Below are positions 63,747 through 64,000 of a DNA stretch of 64,000 bases, piece by piece; the stretch's first letter is position 1; each line of letters opens with the position of its first letter. The position numbers and the translations under genes are program-made. Below the pieces are notes generated by a model. That model did no database searches, was not told the DNA's origin, and saw only the letters and a program-made list of their open reading frames with translations. The stretch covers positions 7,006,001 through 7,070,000 of the forward strand of contig NC_058150.1 of the NCBI RefSeq assembly GCF_011075055.1. The letters run 5' to 3'. The stretch is from Mangifera indica. Taxonomy: Eukaryota > Streptophyta > Magnoliopsida > Sapindales > Anacardiaceae.

Positions 63747-64000
63747 TAACATCCCCCTTCTGAGAACTTACCCTTATTTGAAATATGCACACCAAGAGAT
63801 GTGACCTATCAGAGTTTTATAGTATACTATTACTAGAATGTAATACCATAATTCAAACATTATTTGAATGATATGAATAAAAACATCTAAATGTAGGTAT
63901 GAGTTCATACAAATCAATCCAAACCAATAACAATCAAATTCAAATGCATCAATATATATAAAAGATTCCATAAGAGTGTAATGAATGGTTTGTGAATGAT
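63747..64000 (-). mobile_element. LTR-like sequence running off the window
   Basis: At 63746-63765 the kinase flank gives way to 'tgtaacatcccccttctgag', the shape of a minus-strand gypsy LTR end (complement 'gggggatgttaca'). From 63884 on it matches 32591-32695. Only one edge is visible. Confidence 0.5.

Noticed and set aside
1..64000. A new defence system or gene cluster
   Set aside because: The host genes are unrelated to each other and belong to known families; all clustering is due to tandem duplication or mobile elements.

Overview
The window is nuclear DNA of a flowering plant, most likely a eudicot. It is AT-rich, has intron-containing genes with GT-AG borders, and carries several classes of plant LTR retrotransposon primed by initiator Met-tRNA. 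The gene families present (PHOS32-type universal stress protein, G-type lectin receptor kinase, PIN-LIKES carrier) are plant-specific. The species cannot be named from the sequence alone. Most of the window is repetitive. Only three loci look like working host genes.

Layout. 1-10450: a decayed minus-strand Ty3/gypsy element, split by a Ty1/copia element (1174-7056) with paired 374-bp LTRs, which is itself split by a 564-bp TRIM (3560-4123) and a 2.25-kb solo LTR (4142-6392). 10451-13040: a universal stress protein gene on the minus strand (11861-12559) with an exon-like fragment on its 5' side. 13040-25050: gene-poor DNA with gypsy gag and integrase relics, a CACTA-like MITE, an almost perfect 785-bp tandem duplication, a second (inverted) copy of the 2.3-kb solo LTR, a probable MULE relic and minisatellites. 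25205-27499: a four-exon DNA-repair metallo-beta-lactamase (SNM1/Artemis-like) gene. 28030-38780: a copia 3' end, then two copies of a segment in which PIN-LIKES exons are fused to a ubiquitin-protease DUSP exon. The second copy is broken by a 1.35-kb solo LTR and an internally deleted copia element. 39134-64000: a tandem array of roughly 6-kb units (promoter block, G-lectin receptor kinase, 3' flank). Unit 1 has lost its kinase, unit 2 has an open 818-codon kinase (43639-46095), and unit 3 is a pseudogene with one copia element in its promoter block (48998-54350) and a very young one in its transmembrane region (56501-61761).

The host genes are independent of one another: stress signalling, DNA-end repair, and cell-surface recognition. 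The relationships that matter here are structural. Target-site duplications allow the insertions to be ordered in time, and the receptor-kinase array shows birth, deletion and decay of copies side by side. I found no evidence for a new enzymatic or defence system. The most unusual objects are the duplicated PIN-LIKES/UBP chimera, the recently active TRIM family, and the near-intact copia element whose gag and pol are separated by a single TAG.
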